Shown: positions 18,015 to 27,908 of the stretch, in pieces | Numbering within the stretch: position 1 is the stretch's first letter | Layout: each line of letters opens with the position of its first letter | Source of the DNA: Oceaniferula spumae | GTDB lineage: Bacteria > Verrucomicrobiota > Verrucomicrobiia > Verrucomicrobiales > Akkermansiaceae | Reading direction: 5' to 3' | Assembly (NCBI RefSeq): GCF_042849255.1 | Contig: NZ_AP026866.1 | Span: 620,001 to 684,000 of the forward strand | Length of the DNA: 64,000 nt | Made by a program: the position numbers and the translations under genes | Notes under the pieces: generated by a model | Seen by the model: only the letters and a program-made list of their open reading frames with translations | The model's database searches: none | Told to the model about the DNA's origin: nothing

Positions 18015-19378
18015 GTGGTGGATGTTTCCCCTGCGATCGTCGTCGGGTCCAGAACGTTTTCGCCTTCGGAGCGAGCGATACAAACGGCGGCGCAGGAATC
18101 GCCGAAGACATTGACAGCGGTGCGGCTCATATCGAGCAGACGATCCACCGCTAACAGCGCGACCACAGCCATGTTTGCATTCGGAATCCCAGAGCTGTTC
18201 AGGATCAGCAAAATAGCAACCAAGCTGGCCGACGGCACACCGGCTACACCGATGCTGGTGAGCAAGGCGGTAACCACCACGGCTACCTGAGCCCCCATGC
18301 CCATTTCAAAGCCCATCACCTGAGCGACGAAGAGGACAGCGACACATTCATAGAGCGCTGTGCCGTCCATATTCACAGTGGCACCCAGTGGCAGGGTGAA
18401 ACTTGAGACTCGCTTGGAAACTCCGGAGTTTTTCTGCACACAGTGCATGGTCTCCGGCAGTGTGGCAGATGATGATGCCGTTGAAAATGCGGTCAATAGG
18501 GCCATACGCATGGCGCTGAAATGAGCCCAGGGATTGACCCGCCCCACCACACGCAAGACTAACGGCATGACGATAAACATGTGAATGCCCAAGGCTAACA
18601 GCACGGTTAGAAAGTATTTTCCAAGACTGACGAATATCTCGGGTCCTGTTTTAAAGATTGTGGGTAGCAGCAAACCAAATACCCCGATGGGGGCAAACAG
18701 CATGATCCACTGAGTGACTCGTATCATCACATCGTTGATTCCCTGCACGGTGCCTAACAAGGGCCGCATGCTATCCATAGGTAGCCGGGTCATCGCCAAC
18801 GCGAACAGCACTGAGAAAAAAATCATTCCCAGCAGCTGGCCGTTATCTGACGCTGCGCTGAAAACATTCGGTGGGATCATTTTTTTAAAGAGATCTGCAT
18901 AGTCACCGGCTTTACGCTGACTGGCCTCTTCGACTTTGGCCTTTTCTGCCTCGCTGGCGCCTTCAGATTGAGTCTGCAGGGCTGCGAGGATTTTTTGATC
19001 GGCTTGACCATTGTCGAGACCGGGTTGGATGGTGTTCACCAGAATCAGGCCCGTTACGACTGCCAGAAATGAGGTTCCCATGTAGAAGCCGATAGTTTTC
19101 AACCCTAGACGACCAAAACCATCCATGCCACCCAGACCGGCAATGCCTGCGATGATCGAACTCGCGACCAAGGGCACGATGATCATTTTCAATGCCTGAA
19201 TGAAAAGATTCCCGATGAATCCACAAACAGTGATCGTGTGTTGGATAAAGATAAACGCCTGTGAGTCATCGGCGACCGTCTTGCTGATATTCCGAAATAC
19301 AATGGCGGTTCCAGTGGCCAGAATGAGAGCCAACAGAATCTGCCAATGAGCAGCTATCTTTTTCTTCGAACGCGTCAT
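18011..19378 (-). CDS. dicarboxylate/amino acid:cation symporter (DAACS)
   Basis: A 455-residue inner-membrane carrier of the GltP/DctA type that imports acidic amino acids or C4-dicarboxylates with Na+ or H+. The substrate-site serine hairpin AFSTASSSATLPETM and the sodium-site motif VNMDGTALYE are intact, and the protein has the usual N-terminal TMs, a soluble insertion (~120-165, rich in Ala/Glu/Lys) and two re-entrant loops near the end. Substrate cannot be fixed from sequence. A small membrane protein converges on it with a 4-bp overlap. Confidence 0.9.
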   Translation of the reverse strand: MTRSKKKIAAHWQILLALILATGTAIVFRNISKTVADDSQAFIFIQHTITVCGFIGNLFIQALKMIIVPLVASSIIAGIAGLGGMDGFGRLGLKTIGFYMGTSFLAVVTGLILVNTIQPGLDNGQADQKILAALQTQSEGASEAEKAKVEEASQRKAGDYADLFKKMIPPNVFSAASDNGQLLGMIFFSVLFALAMTRLPMDSMRPLLGTVQGINDVMIRVTQWIMLFAPIGVFGLLLPTIFKTGPEIFVSLGKYFLTVLLALGIHMFIVMPLVLRVVGRVNPWAHFSAMRMALLTAFSTASSSATLPETMHCVQKNSGVSKRVSSFTLPLGATVNMDGTALYECVAVLFVAQVMGFEMGMGAQVAVVVTALLTSIGVAGVPSASLVAILLILNSSGIPNANMAVVALLAVDRLLDMSRTAVNVFGDSCAAVCIARSEGENVLDPTTIAGETSTT

Positions 19379-19453
19379 GCGCGCGATGCTAGTGGCTCAA
19401 TCTCAAAAGAGAAACATTCAAAGATCACTTTCTTTCCTCTTTTCCTCGTGAAC

Positions 19454-21379
19454 TTAGGTTCTACGTGAGACCTCAAGCAGAAAAACAATGCGTTGGCGTC
19501 CCGACGTCAGAGAGCGCACCCGCCGAAGGGCATGCTTCGGGCTAACATACCTGGCCCATGTGCGAGCAACGCTGTCCTCAGCGTCGCGGCGTAATTCAGC
19601 GGAAGATATGGAGAGGATGGATTGCTGTGCGGAGTCGATGTCGCGTTTACTGGCTAGGGTGCGGGCAAGGTTTTTGAACGCATTATCACGTAGTCTGGTG
19701 TCATTCATTTTTTCAACGAGTAGCAGAGACCGGCCTGAGTCGGCTCGCTCAGCGTAAGCGACTGCCATGCCTGCACGAATGTTGTCATAGTCACGGGGGG
19801 ACGAAAGTGCCTGCGCTGCACGACCGGCACTTTCCAACAAGGCTAGACCTTGGCGGCCATTCCCCTGCTGTTGGCTGGCACGAGCCATCGACACTAATGC
19901 CATCGCTTTTTCTCTGGGAAAATCAATTTCCTGCAAGGTGTTGAAAGCGGTAACGTGATCGCCGTTTTGAGCCGCAGCCTTAGCGATGTCCATATAGGCT
20001 CGGTCTCTCTCGAGGTCTGAATCTATGCGGATGGCAACGTTGTGTGCTCGGCGTGACTCCCCACGCCCTGCGGTGACTCGTGAAACGCTGCGGAGTGCTC
20101 GTTCTCTAATGGCATCGACAGGAATGGCGTCCAGCTTTACCAGAGCCACACTTAAATCACCTGACTTCGCTTGCTCCACTGACAGACGCTCCAGAGCATA
20201 GGACCGCTCGCGACTATCCTTGATGCGAGTAGTGACAAATGCGCTCGTGGAAAATCGGCCCGTCTTCGCCAACTCATCGGACAAGCTTCGCAAAGAAGCG
20301 TCTGCAGTTCTGGGGTCATTGACTGAGAGCAGAGTCAACAGCCCTCCTTTGACGTCTCCGTTACGAGCACGTATCCTGGCGAGAGCGCTGAGTGCTGAAT
20401 CTTTTACTTTCCCGTCCTCGATATAAACGATGGCGAGTTCGGCTTCGACAAAATCGTTGAGTCCTGCACGCTTCATCGCAATGCGGCGATACGCGTCATT
20501 CCGGCGTTTCGTCTCGACGATGAGTTCGGCCGTTCGCATCGCGACAGTTCCGCCTTCGTAAGATGCTTCGCCCTCGGCGATTGAAACCAGTGCTGCGTCA
20601 CGATTTCCTTTGCTTTTAATCTGCCCTACCAGATTTTTCGCAATGTCCATCCGACCGTCTCGTGCTGCCCATGCTGCGACTTCGGACATCGCCTTTTCAC
20701 GCTCCGCGGCATTTTGAATATTCTGAAGCGCAGCCATCGCGTCGTCATTATTGCGCTGGGCTAGCATCGCCTTCACAACGCTGCGAACGGCGGCCGACGT
20801 GTTGGTTATATCATCCGGATCGGTGGCCAGCTTTTCAGCGACTTGCAGTAACTCGCGTGCAGCTTCTTTATCTCCTCTGCGGAAATATTCGGAAGAAACA
20901 GAGATTAAATTCAGCCACGGCTTCTTACTGTGCATCGCGATCTTGAACGCCTCGCTCATGATTTGCTCACGTAGCAGATCATCCGGAGTTGATCGTATGG
21001 ATTTGATTTTTGTGAGTGATGGTTTTCGAGCAGCGCCCGGAGCTGGAGAACTCTTCATGGCTACGATGCGTCTCGCTGCCTCATAGGAACGAACACGTTC
21101 TGCGACTGGAGAACTTGTGGCGGTATCGGAATCATCGGCCTCAGCGAGCGTGGATTCACTTGTCGTTTCGCCGATAGCAGAAGCCGAGCGGCTTGAAGAC
21201 CTCAGCAGTTCCTTTCCAAAGACATCACAGCGTTTAGCCGAGCGAAGTTCACCATCGGTTAGAGTGTCATCATCACTAACAAACAGAGCCGCAGCTCCGA
21301 GATACAAGCCCCAGATGGCGACCAGAGTCACCCCGGCGGGAGCTAACCAGTGTTTCCATTGAAGATGAGGCGCAGTCAT
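19454..21379 (-). CDS. membrane-anchored alpha-helical repeat protein
   Basis: Six hundred and forty-one residues with a single N-terminal membrane segment (~13-35). After a Ser/Ala-rich linker, residues ~150-630 are a long run of helix-turn-helix repeats of roughly 33-38 residues with the rhythm 'Rxx-A-xxxIAxxxAxxGDxxxAxxxLxxI' (for example AYMDIAKAAAQNGDHVTAFN). This is an alpha solenoid of TPR/HEAT type; most likely it faces the periplasm and binds partner proteins. No enzymatic motif is present. The protein at 31.1-32.4 kb has a comparable plan but a different repeat signature. It is divergent from gltX, with 116 bp between starts. Confidence 0.6.
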   Translation of the reverse strand: MTAPHLQWKHWLAPAGVTLVAIWGLYLGAAALFVSDDDTLTDGELRSAKRCDVFGKELLRSSSRSASAIGETTSESTLAEADDSDTATSSPVAERVRSYEAARRIVAMKSSPAPGAARKPSLTKIKSIRSTPDDLLREQIMSEAFKIAMHSKKPWLNLISVSSEYFRRGDKEAARELLQVAEKLATDPDDITNTSAAVRSVVKAMLAQRNNDDAMAALQNIQNAAEREKAMSEVAAWAARDGRMDIAKNLVGQIKSKGNRDAALVSIAEGEASYEGGTVAMRTAELIVETKRRNDAYRRIAMKRAGLNDFVEAELAIVYIEDGKVKDSALSALARIRARNGDVKGGLLTLLSVNDPRTADASLRSLSDELAKTGRFSTSAFVTTRIKDSRERSYALERLSVEQAKSGDLSVALVKLDAIPVDAIRERALRSVSRVTAGRGESRRAHNVAIRIDSDLERDRAYMDIAKAAAQNGDHVTAFNTLQEIDFPREKAMALVSMARASQQQGNGRQGLALLESAGRAAQALSSPRDYDNIRAGMAVAYAERADSGRSLLLVEKMNDTRLRDNAFKNLARTLASKRDIDSAQQSILSISSAELRRDAEDSVARTWARYVSPKHALRRVRSLTSGRQRIVFLLEVSRRT

Positions 21380-21495
21380 GAGGCTTAGTTACTGAGTGCG
21401 CAAAGTCCATTTTTCATTTTTGTTTGATTTAGTTAACTTTCTTTTATCATCGGTAGACACTTGCGCTGACCGGCCTGTGAGGCTAAACCCCGCGT

Positions 21496-22824
21496 GTGAA
21501 AGATTCTCAAGTGCGCACCCGATTTGCCCCCTCTCCTACCGGTTACCTTCATGTTGGCGGAGCCAGAACTGCTTTATTCAACTGGCTGTTAGCCAGGAAG
21601 CACGGAGGAACATTTATTCTTCGTGTGGAAGATACCGATGAAGCTCGTAACACGGAAGAAGCTCGGCAGGCTATTTTCGACGCCATGCTGTGGCTCGGTC
21701 TCGACTGGGATGAAGGCCCTCGCCCAGACGGAACAACTCTCGGAGAATATGGTCCGTATTACCAAAGTCAGCGTCAGGCATCTTATGACAAGTGGTTTGA
21801 AAAACTCCGTGAAAGTGATCGAGTCTATGAAGACGACGGAGCGTGGAGATTCAAATTCGAGCGCAAGCCGGTCACTATGCATGATTTGATTTGTGGTGAA
21901 GTCACTATCGATTACCGCGATGAATCTAACACACCTGACATGGTCGTGCGCCGTTCAGACGGATCTTACGTGTTCCATTTTGTCAATGTGGTTGACGACC
22001 TCGAAATGGATGTTACCCATGCGATCCGTGGGGAAGACCACCTGATGAATACGCCTAAGCACCTCCAGCTTTTTGAAGCATTCGGTGTAGAGCCTCCGCA
22101 ATACGGCCACATCCCCTTGATCCTGAACATGGATGGATCAAAAATGGGCAAACGCGATCAGGGGGCATCTGTGGACGGCTACATCAAAGACGGCTATCTC
22201 CCTGAGGCAGTGTTTAATTTCCTCGCGCTGTTAGGCTGGTCACCAAAGGATGAGTCCGAGATTTTCTCCATCGCTGATATAGTGGATCGGTTTAGTCTCG
22301 AAGGCGTTAACCGGTCTCCTGCAAAGTTTGACTCCGAAAAATGCAGTTGGATTAATCAGCAGCACTTGATGCAATTGAGCCCTGCTGAGTTCTCAGACAA
22401 AGCCAAACCATATGTCGTCGAGGCTGGCTATGAGCTTCCCGATAACTATGACGCCATCGCTGCATCCGTGCAGGAGAAAGTTAAACTCCTCACCGAAGTT
22501 CCTGCGGCGATCGCTTTTTACCTTAACCCTGAATTTGATTACGATGCATCGGCTCTCGAAAAAGTGAGCGGTAACGATGCTGCCGCCGGTCTCTTGGAAA
22601 AACTTGCCGATGCATTTGAGTCGCTGAGCGACTGGTCTGCGGCTAAAGAAACCATCGGTGAAACAGCCAAGGCCAATGGAGCCAAACCCGGACAACTGAT
22701 GTTCCCTACTCGCGTCGCACTTAGTGGACAAGCTGGGGGACCTGACCTCGGTGCTATTCTTGAAGTCCTCGGCAAAGAAGAATGTGTCCGTAGAATCAGA
22801 CGCACTCTAACTCAACTGTCATGA
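21496..22824 (+). CDS. gltX: glutamyl-tRNA synthetase
   Basis: Four hundred and forty-two residues from a GTG start. It charges tRNA-Glu with glutamate. TRFAPSPTGYLHVGGARTAL holds the HIGH-equivalent HVGG (19-22), LRVEDTDEAR follows, and the KMSKS-equivalent is KMGKR (216-220). The C-terminal helical anticodon domain is complete but shorter than in the ~470-500-residue enzymes. aroE starts within its stop codon (ATGA overlap), so the two are translationally coupled. With GlnS also present, this enzyme may be discriminating for tRNA-Glu. Confidence 0.95.
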   Translation: MKDSQVRTRFAPSPTGYLHVGGARTALFNWLLARKHGGTFILRVEDTDEARNTEEARQAIFDAMLWLGLDWDEGPRPDGTTLGEYGPYYQSQRQASYDKWFEKLRESDRVYEDDGAWRFKFERKPVTMHDLICGEVTIDYRDESNTPDMVVRRSDGSYVFHFVNVVDDLEMDVTHAIRGEDHLMNTPKHLQLFEAFGVEPPQYGHIPLILNMDGSKMGKRDQGASVDGYIKDGYLPEAVFNFLALLGWSPKDESEIFSIADIVDRFSLEGVNRSPAKFDSEKCSWINQQHLMQLSPAEFSDKAKPYVVEAGYELPDNYDAIAASVQEKVKLLTEVPAAIAFYLNPEFDYDASALEKVSGNDAAAGLLEKLADAFESLSDWSAAKETIGETAKANGAKPGQLMFPTRVALSGQAGGPDLGAILEVLGKEECVRRIRRTLTQLS

Positions 22825-23759
22825 AAGACGTCTATCAGATTTCCGATTTAGAAAGCCGCGACCTCCTTGACGAGGGCGCGGAAAAACCAGCCCGTCTGGC
22901 GGTGATCGGAAATCCGGTAGCTCACTCGGCATCCCCGGCCATGCACCAAGCGGCACTGGATGCCGGTGATATGGACATGCGCTACATACGTCTGGAAGTA
23001 GAACCAGGACAGGTAGCCGAGGCATTTTCGCGCATGGCAGAGCTGGGGTTCATCGGCTGCAATGTCACTGTGCCCCACAAACTAGAGGCGATGGAATGCT
23101 GCGATGAACATAGTGAAGACGCTCTCGCCATCGGGGTGGTAAACACCGTGCTATTTCCAAGCGAAAACAACTCAAAAACGATTGGTCACAATACAGACGG
23201 ACCTGGACTCGCACGGGCGATCCGAGAAGAGTTCAGTGTCGATCTCGCCGACCTTCGCGTCATGATCGTTGGTGTAGGTGGTGGAGCTGGACGCGCCATC
23301 GCCACCCAGTGTGCCCGCTTGGGCTGCGAACAGCTGTGGCTGGTCAACCGGACATTGGAAAAGGCTGAAACTTTAGCAGAGGAACTTCACCAGTATTATG
23401 ACCATGATGAGCATCTGCAGGGCCCCGGAGATCAACTCTGTGCCCTTGGTTCCGATGACGACGCATTGATTGAGGCTGCAGGACGCTGCGCTCTGATCAT
23501 CAACGCCACAAGCTTGGGAATGCGATCCATTGATCCGTTGCCCCTGCCGCGTGCCTGCATCCAACCACACCACATGGTCTATGATGCCATTTACAAACCC
23601 GCGGAAACAGGTCTCCTTAAACAAGCGAAGAGTGTCAATGCCAGTGCAGCGAATGGGCTGTCGATGCTTCTCCATCAAGGGGTTTTTGCCTTTGAATTCT
23701 GGTTCCCTGGCCAGTCTCCTACAGAAGCAATGCGGCGCGGTCTGAGCAGCACACTGTAG
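22821..23759 (+). CDS. aroE: shikimate dehydrogenase (NADP+)
   Basis: Three hundred and twelve residues. It reduces 3-dehydroshikimate to shikimate in aromatic amino acid synthesis. The substrate site is seen in GNPVAHSASPAMHQAA and NVTVPHKLEAM (catalytic Lys), then HNTDGPG with the catalytic Asp, the dinucleotide loop GVGGGAGRAIA, the NADP-discriminating NRTLEKAE, and NATSLGM. An extra ~25 residues precede the usual start. It overlaps gltX by four bases and shares its transcript. Confidence 0.94.
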   Translation: MKDVYQISDLESRDLLDEGAEKPARLAVIGNPVAHSASPAMHQAALDAGDMDMRYIRLEVEPGQVAEAFSRMAELGFIGCNVTVPHKLEAMECCDEHSEDALAIGVVNTVLFPSENNSKTIGHNTDGPGLARAIREEFSVDLADLRVMIVGVGGGAGRAIATQCARLGCEQLWLVNRTLEKAETLAEELHQYYDHDEHLQGPGDQLCALGSDDDALIEAAGRCALIINATSLGMRSIDPLPLPRACIQPHHMVYDAIYKPAETGLLKQAKSVNASAANGLSMLLHQGVFAFEFWFPGQSPTEAMRRGLSSTL

Positions 23760-23764
23760 GGTTC

Positions 23765-24991
23765 TTACTCGTTTTTTTCGGTAGTGGAAATCTCACTATC
23801 AGACTCGGTCACACCATCGCCATACCAATGATCGGCGAGGATTTCGAGTAGTTCAAAGGTCTCTTCCTTGTCCTCCTTTTTTAGCCTCAACTTCACCCGC
23901 ACACGGTGGTAGCGAGGTTTATCGAACAACGATGTGGTGAAACCATAGGCATCCGTTTTCATGTCATCCTCGCGACTCACCATCTCGCGGATTTTAAGAC
24001 CAAGCTCACTATCGACTGGCAACCTAACAGCAGGAGAAGGAACACTTCGGAATTCACCTTTGACATACATGTCGGGCTTGTAGAACACGATACTGATCTC
24101 TCCTTCATCGAACTCTTTGTTAGAATCCCTAACTCGCATGTACAAGCGGAACTCCCCTTCACTGCCATCGCTGGACGCCGGAAACAATGACCATGATCGA
24201 TCATCGTAGCGGACCAGAGCTTCCCAATCGATTTTCCACTCATTGCCAACGCGGACAAAGATCACTTCAAACGTTTCCTTCTGCTGATTCACACAAATTG
24301 TGCCAATCGTCTGATGTTTGGTATTTTTCAGAAGTTCACCGCGGATCAGTTTCACCTGGCTACGGGTCGATGAAAAACTCGGGTTGCTCTGGTAATAGCG
24401 ATTCATCACCGTCGTAAGTTTCACCCCTTGATAGACAAACTGTGCCTTACTCGCTGCGGAGGTAGCGTTCAGGAAGCTAGTGATGACTTCTTCGCATTCT
24501 GGTGCAGCTTGTTGAATGACAGCCTGGGCTTGTTTCATCTCCGCCTCTAGCTGCCGTTTCTTCAGCGCTTCTGTGAGTTCTGGTTTATTGCCAGTCTCAT
24601 CCTCATCAGGGTTGAAATAATTGACCAAGCCAACCGTGAGCCCCATGAGGAGAACCCATACCCCTAACATGATCAGTAATTTTGAACTGCGCTTTTCTCT
24701 GCGCTTGGTTCGCTTGATACGATCGCTATTTTTTCCATCAGCATTGATGGTGGCTTCTCGGATCTTCCGAGCATCCTGAGTTTCACCGCTCTTGACCGGG
24801 TTTGAACTATGACCAGTCGCCAAGTTCGCAACGCTGGGCATGCCAGAGACTGACTTCTCGCTTAACGGGGATTCACCTGTGGGGGGCTTACCACACGATG
24901 GGCAAAGTTGGTCCTCAGGCTTTCGAATGGGAGCTTCAAATAGCTCATCACAATTCTTACAATGAAAATGTCCTTCGGTGAGTTTAGCCAT
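23765..24991 (-). CDS. zinc-ribbon membrane protein, unknown function
   Basis: Four hundred and eight residues. The N-terminus is a cytoplasmic four-Cys zinc ribbon (C11, C14, C30, C33), followed by a basic linker and one membrane helix (~104-126, LLIMLGVWVLLMGLTVGLV). The periplasmic part contains a region resembling an NTF2-like fold (VIFVRVGNEWKIDWEALVRY, ~245-265) and a C-terminal beta-rich domain (~280-385) shared with the next gene at 25.0-26.6 kb. The two genes look like tandem duplicates with different N-terminal modules. No catalytic residues are apparent. It is convergent with aroE, 5 bp from its stop. Confidence 0.6.
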   Translation of the reverse strand: MAKLTEGHFHCKNCDELFEAPIRKPEDQLCPSCGKPPTGESPLSEKSVSGMPSVANLATGHSSNPVKSGETQDARKIREATINADGKNSDRIKRTKRREKRSSKLLIMLGVWVLLMGLTVGLVNYFNPDEDETGNKPELTEALKKRQLEAEMKQAQAVIQQAAPECEEVITSFLNATSAASKAQFVYQGVKLTTVMNRYYQSNPSFSSTRSQVKLIRGELLKNTKHQTIGTICVNQQKETFEVIFVRVGNEWKIDWEALVRYDDRSWSLFPASSDGSEGEFRLYMRVRDSNKEFDEGEISIVFYKPDMYVKGEFRSVPSPAVRLPVDSELGLKIREMVSREDDMKTDAYGFTTSLFDKPRYHRVRVKLRLKKEDKEETFELLEILADHWYGDGVTESDSEISTTEKNE

Positions 24992-25044
24992 GAAATTTGA
25001 TACAGTAGTGATTTATGCAGATACAATCTCGGGGGAAGATTCGA

Positions 25045-26628
25045 TCATGGGCTGACCCATTCCGGATGCACCAATTCCATCAGTTCCAGTTGTGATGGCA
25101 AGGCATCTTTTTTTCCACTTCTAACACGAACAGTCACCCGAATGTCTTTTTTAAGATCAACCACAAAGCGTCCGTGATCGAGGAGCTTTCTCAATTCCAG
25201 ATCAAGCTCAGAGTCTTTGTCCGCATAAGCCCAAAGGTAGCGTGATTTGTCCGGAGCGAGGATCATGAAGGCGGAGTGCTCCTTATCGTTATAGGGTCCT
25301 GCGTAAAATTCGTCACGTCGGCGGAGTAGACAGCGAACAAGAGTTGGCTCCTGTATCGCCAAGGCTGGCATTTCTGGCTCAGTGAGAGCTTTGGGTTTGA
25401 CCGGTTTGACTGGGGCTGCCGTTAGATCAGATGCTCCTCCACCCTTGGTTGGTATTTTGAGCCGTTGTCCAATCTTGAGGAATGAGTCAGTCAGTCCGTT
25501 ATGGCTCTTGAGATCATGCGCTGTGACTCCGTAGCGCGTAGCTATGGCTGTGACCGTTTCACCTGAAGCCACGACATGTTCTTTGACCTGTTGGCTCTGC
25601 GATGCCTTGAGTGCAGCTTCATAAGCTTGCATTTTTCGGGCATAAGCTTCATCCGCCTCCGCCTGCTGGGCGCGCGCATTGGCTTTGATTTCAGCCACTT
25701 TTTTCTCTCGCTCAAGAAGCTTCTCGCGCATTGCGGCAATCGATATTTCCGACCAAGCAGTGCTAGCATGCCAATCCAATTTCAGCTGTTCGTTTTGGCG
25801 AACGAAATAAGCCCTGAATGGCATGAAATTCTCATCCTCAGTAGATAATGTTAGATAGGCCGTGTCATCTGTATGCGAGATGGCCCATTGCTTTTCAGTG
25901 ATGTCATTGATCCTGGGCTTCACTGAGACCGACCAATCAGTCACGTTTTTAAGATATGACTCCGGGTTTCTCACCCAATGGCTGCGATTTTGATCGTCGG
26001 TCGCGGCCATGTAACTTTGAAGCACAGCCAACCCCTGTTTGCCAATACTGCCAGCACGCTCTTGAAACCATTTCTCTGGACTCCCGGCAAAAGGATCCTC
26101 CTCTTCGACGACGGTCAACTCCGGCACTTTTCCGCCATCATCGTCTATGTCTTTCCATTGGCTGCCGATGACTACGACGGCTACCAGAACAGCTAACAAA
26201 CAAGCTCCACCAATCGCAACCCACCAGCCGGTGGATTTGTTTTCAGCCCACTGTTCTTCCTGCCTGATGTCTTCACTGGGCTGGACCGAGCGCTCTTCAA
26301 AGATCGCTGCCTGAGATTTTACCGATGTTTGTTGTTCACGTGAAGGAGGGGCAGCGGACTCAAGCCGAACAACCTCGTCGTCTCCCTGCTGGGTTGCTGA
26401 GTCGGCTTCATCTTCGTGCACACTTACCAGGGGTAAAGTAGGCAACTTACGAGGTTCAGGGCGTATTCCCTTCGGCTCACCAGTTTCTGGCTTCCCCTCG
26501 CCATCCTTACGAATCACAAGTTTCGCACCCTTCCTGGCGATCGTCTTGTTCGGTTTAGAATCTTCCGAAGAATCGTCCTCGCGATCCGAACCTTTCGATC
26601 CGCTCTGTCTCCCATCATTTTGCTTCAT
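25045..26628 (-). CDS. LysM-containing membrane protein, paralogue of the preceding zinc-ribbon protein
   Basis: Five hundred and twenty-seven residues. A charged cytoplasmic N-terminus (~1-130), one membrane helix (~134-156, WWVAIGGACLLAVLVAVVVIG), an NTF2-like region (~185-300, ending LKLDWHASTAWSE), a coiled coil (~300-345), one LysM peptidoglycan-binding module (~350-395, HVVASGETVTAIATRYGV) and a C-terminal beta-rich domain (~425-520) follow in order. The NTF2-like and C-terminal domains resemble those of the 408-residue neighbour 53 bp downstream. A role in envelope assembly or sensing is plausible but unproven. Confidence 0.65.
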   Translation of the reverse strand: MKQNDGRQSGSKGSDREDDSSEDSKPNKTIARKGAKLVIRKDGEGKPETGEPKGIRPEPRKLPTLPLVSVHEDEADSATQQGDDEVVRLESAAPPSREQQTSVKSQAAIFEERSVQPSEDIRQEEQWAENKSTGWWVAIGGACLLAVLVAVVVIGSQWKDIDDDGGKVPELTVVEEEDPFAGSPEKWFQERAGSIGKQGLAVLQSYMAATDDQNRSHWVRNPESYLKNVTDWSVSVKPRINDITEKQWAISHTDDTAYLTLSTEDENFMPFRAYFVRQNEQLKLDWHASTAWSEISIAAMREKLLEREKKVAEIKANARAQQAEADEAYARKMQAYEAALKASQSQQVKEHVVASGETVTAIATRYGVTAHDLKSHNGLTDSFLKIGQRLKIPTKGGGASDLTAAPVKPVKPKALTEPEMPALAIQEPTLVRCLLRRRDEFYAGPYNDKEHSAFMILAPDKSRYLWAYADKDSELDLELRKLLDHGRFVVDLKKDIRVTVRVRSGKKDALPSQLELMELVHPEWVSP

Positions 26629-26742
26629 GCTAATGATTAAAAAACAGCTGAAATAGCCACCTCTTGCAAGCTTGCTATCGTTCAGATGCGCCTAAAAGCG
26701 TAGAAATCCGCTGTCAGCACCTGTATAGAGAGAATGACGACT

Positions 26743-27663
26743 CTATTTATCCTCTTTAGGGGAACGTCTCTCACCAGGCGACTCTTTGCCGCCCTTCCTG
26801 CGGGCTCCATCTGAAGGCCGGTCATGAGGCCGCTCGCGATCGCCACGTGGTGATCCATGATGGCGCTTGTGGGCATCGTGAATCTCCGCTGGAGAGAGTT
26901 CACCGTTGCCATCGGAATCGATCCGCTTGAAGTGTTTCTGGCGTCGATCGTCAGGAAAGCGAACAACGAATGGCAGCTTGGAATACTCTTCATAATCGAG
27001 CCCACCACTTTGATTGGTATCGAATTTCTTAAAATCCATCTCAGGACGAGGTCGGGATCCCAAATGACTCTTGAGTTCTGAGCGCTGCAGCATTCCATCC
27101 TTGTTTCGATCCAGACGTTGAAACGACTTCTCGAGTTCGGCCGCTTCTTTTTTCTCCAGTCCTTTAGCTTTCGAGAATTCATCGAGGGCAAGAGTGCCGT
27201 TTTTGTCGGCATCCAGTTCGTTAAAGTCCTTCGCTAAGCCCGTCAACCAGTGGGGAGCCCGAGGCTTGAGTTCCGATTGCTGAACTTTGCCATCTTTGTT
27301 CCGATCCAAAAAATTAAACAGTCGACGGCGTTTTTCTTCATCCAGTTGTGCCAACCGCTCCGAGCTTGAAAACTCTTCAAAATTAAGAGCTCCGTCTTGG
27401 TCGGCATCCAGTGCCTTGAAATCCGGCCCCCTTCTCTTGTCCTTCCCTTTGCGCCCATCGGACGGGCGGCGGCCATCAGACTCCCCACGCTCATGGGCGC
27501 GAGGTTTGACTTTTTCTCCACCACCTTCATTCGCAGGAAGGCTGTCGGGCTTTTCCAATGACATAGCGCTAGGTGCTCCCGTCAAAAGTATCGCGGCAGC
27601 ACACCACAGGGTGGAAGCTTTGCTCATTTTACTTGGGAAACATTGGTTACGAGAATTTTTCAT
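26743..27663 (-). CDS. exported six-EF-hand protein
   Basis: About 306 residues from the ATG at 27663 (an ATG at 27627 would also give a good signal peptide; the extension to 27693 is less likely). After the signal sequence (STLWCAAAILLTGAPSA) and a charged linker there are six EF-hand loops, at about residues 86-97, 120-131, 151-162, 185-196, 215-226 and 249-260, for example DADQDGALNFEE and DRNKDGKVQQSE. All have Asp at positions 1 and 3 or close substitutes and most have Glu at 12, so calcium binding is likely. The tail is Arg/Pro/Gly-rich. Proteins of this kind are common in Planctomycetes and Verrucomicrobia and lack a settled function. Confidence 0.8.
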   Translation of the reverse strand: MKNSRNQCFPSKMSKASTLWCAAAILLTGAPSAMSLEKPDSLPANEGGGEKVKPRAHERGESDGRRPSDGRKGKDKRRGPDFKALDADQDGALNFEEFSSSERLAQLDEEKRRRLFNFLDRNKDGKVQQSELKPRAPHWLTGLAKDFNELDADKNGTLALDEFSKAKGLEKKEAAELEKSFQRLDRNKDGMLQRSELKSHLGSRPRPEMDFKKFDTNQSGGLDYEEYSKLPFVVRFPDDRRQKHFKRIDSDGNGELSPAEIHDAHKRHHGSPRGDRERPHDRPSDGARRKGGKESPGERRSPKEDK

Positions 27664-27908
27664 ACAGAGGAAAGTGTGGCAGATGATTGACATCCAGTTC
27701 GTGTGTCGAGATTTTACGAAATGAGGGTGATTATACCAGACCTAATTATGAGTCCACCACTGCATGCAAACGCATACAACGCAGAGCTAACAGCGCGTAG
27801 AGCCATATCCAGTCACCTGTTTCAACCCCACGGACTGCTGTGAGTTGTGTCTGTAGTAAATTTTTTTGTTTCGTTTCGTTGGTTCATCAAGGATAACTCA
27901 GCGCAGCC

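Noticed and set aside
27694..27908. SAM or SAH riboswitch upstream of metF
   Set aside because: No conserved core or pairing typical of SAM-I, SAM-II or SAH switches could be found.
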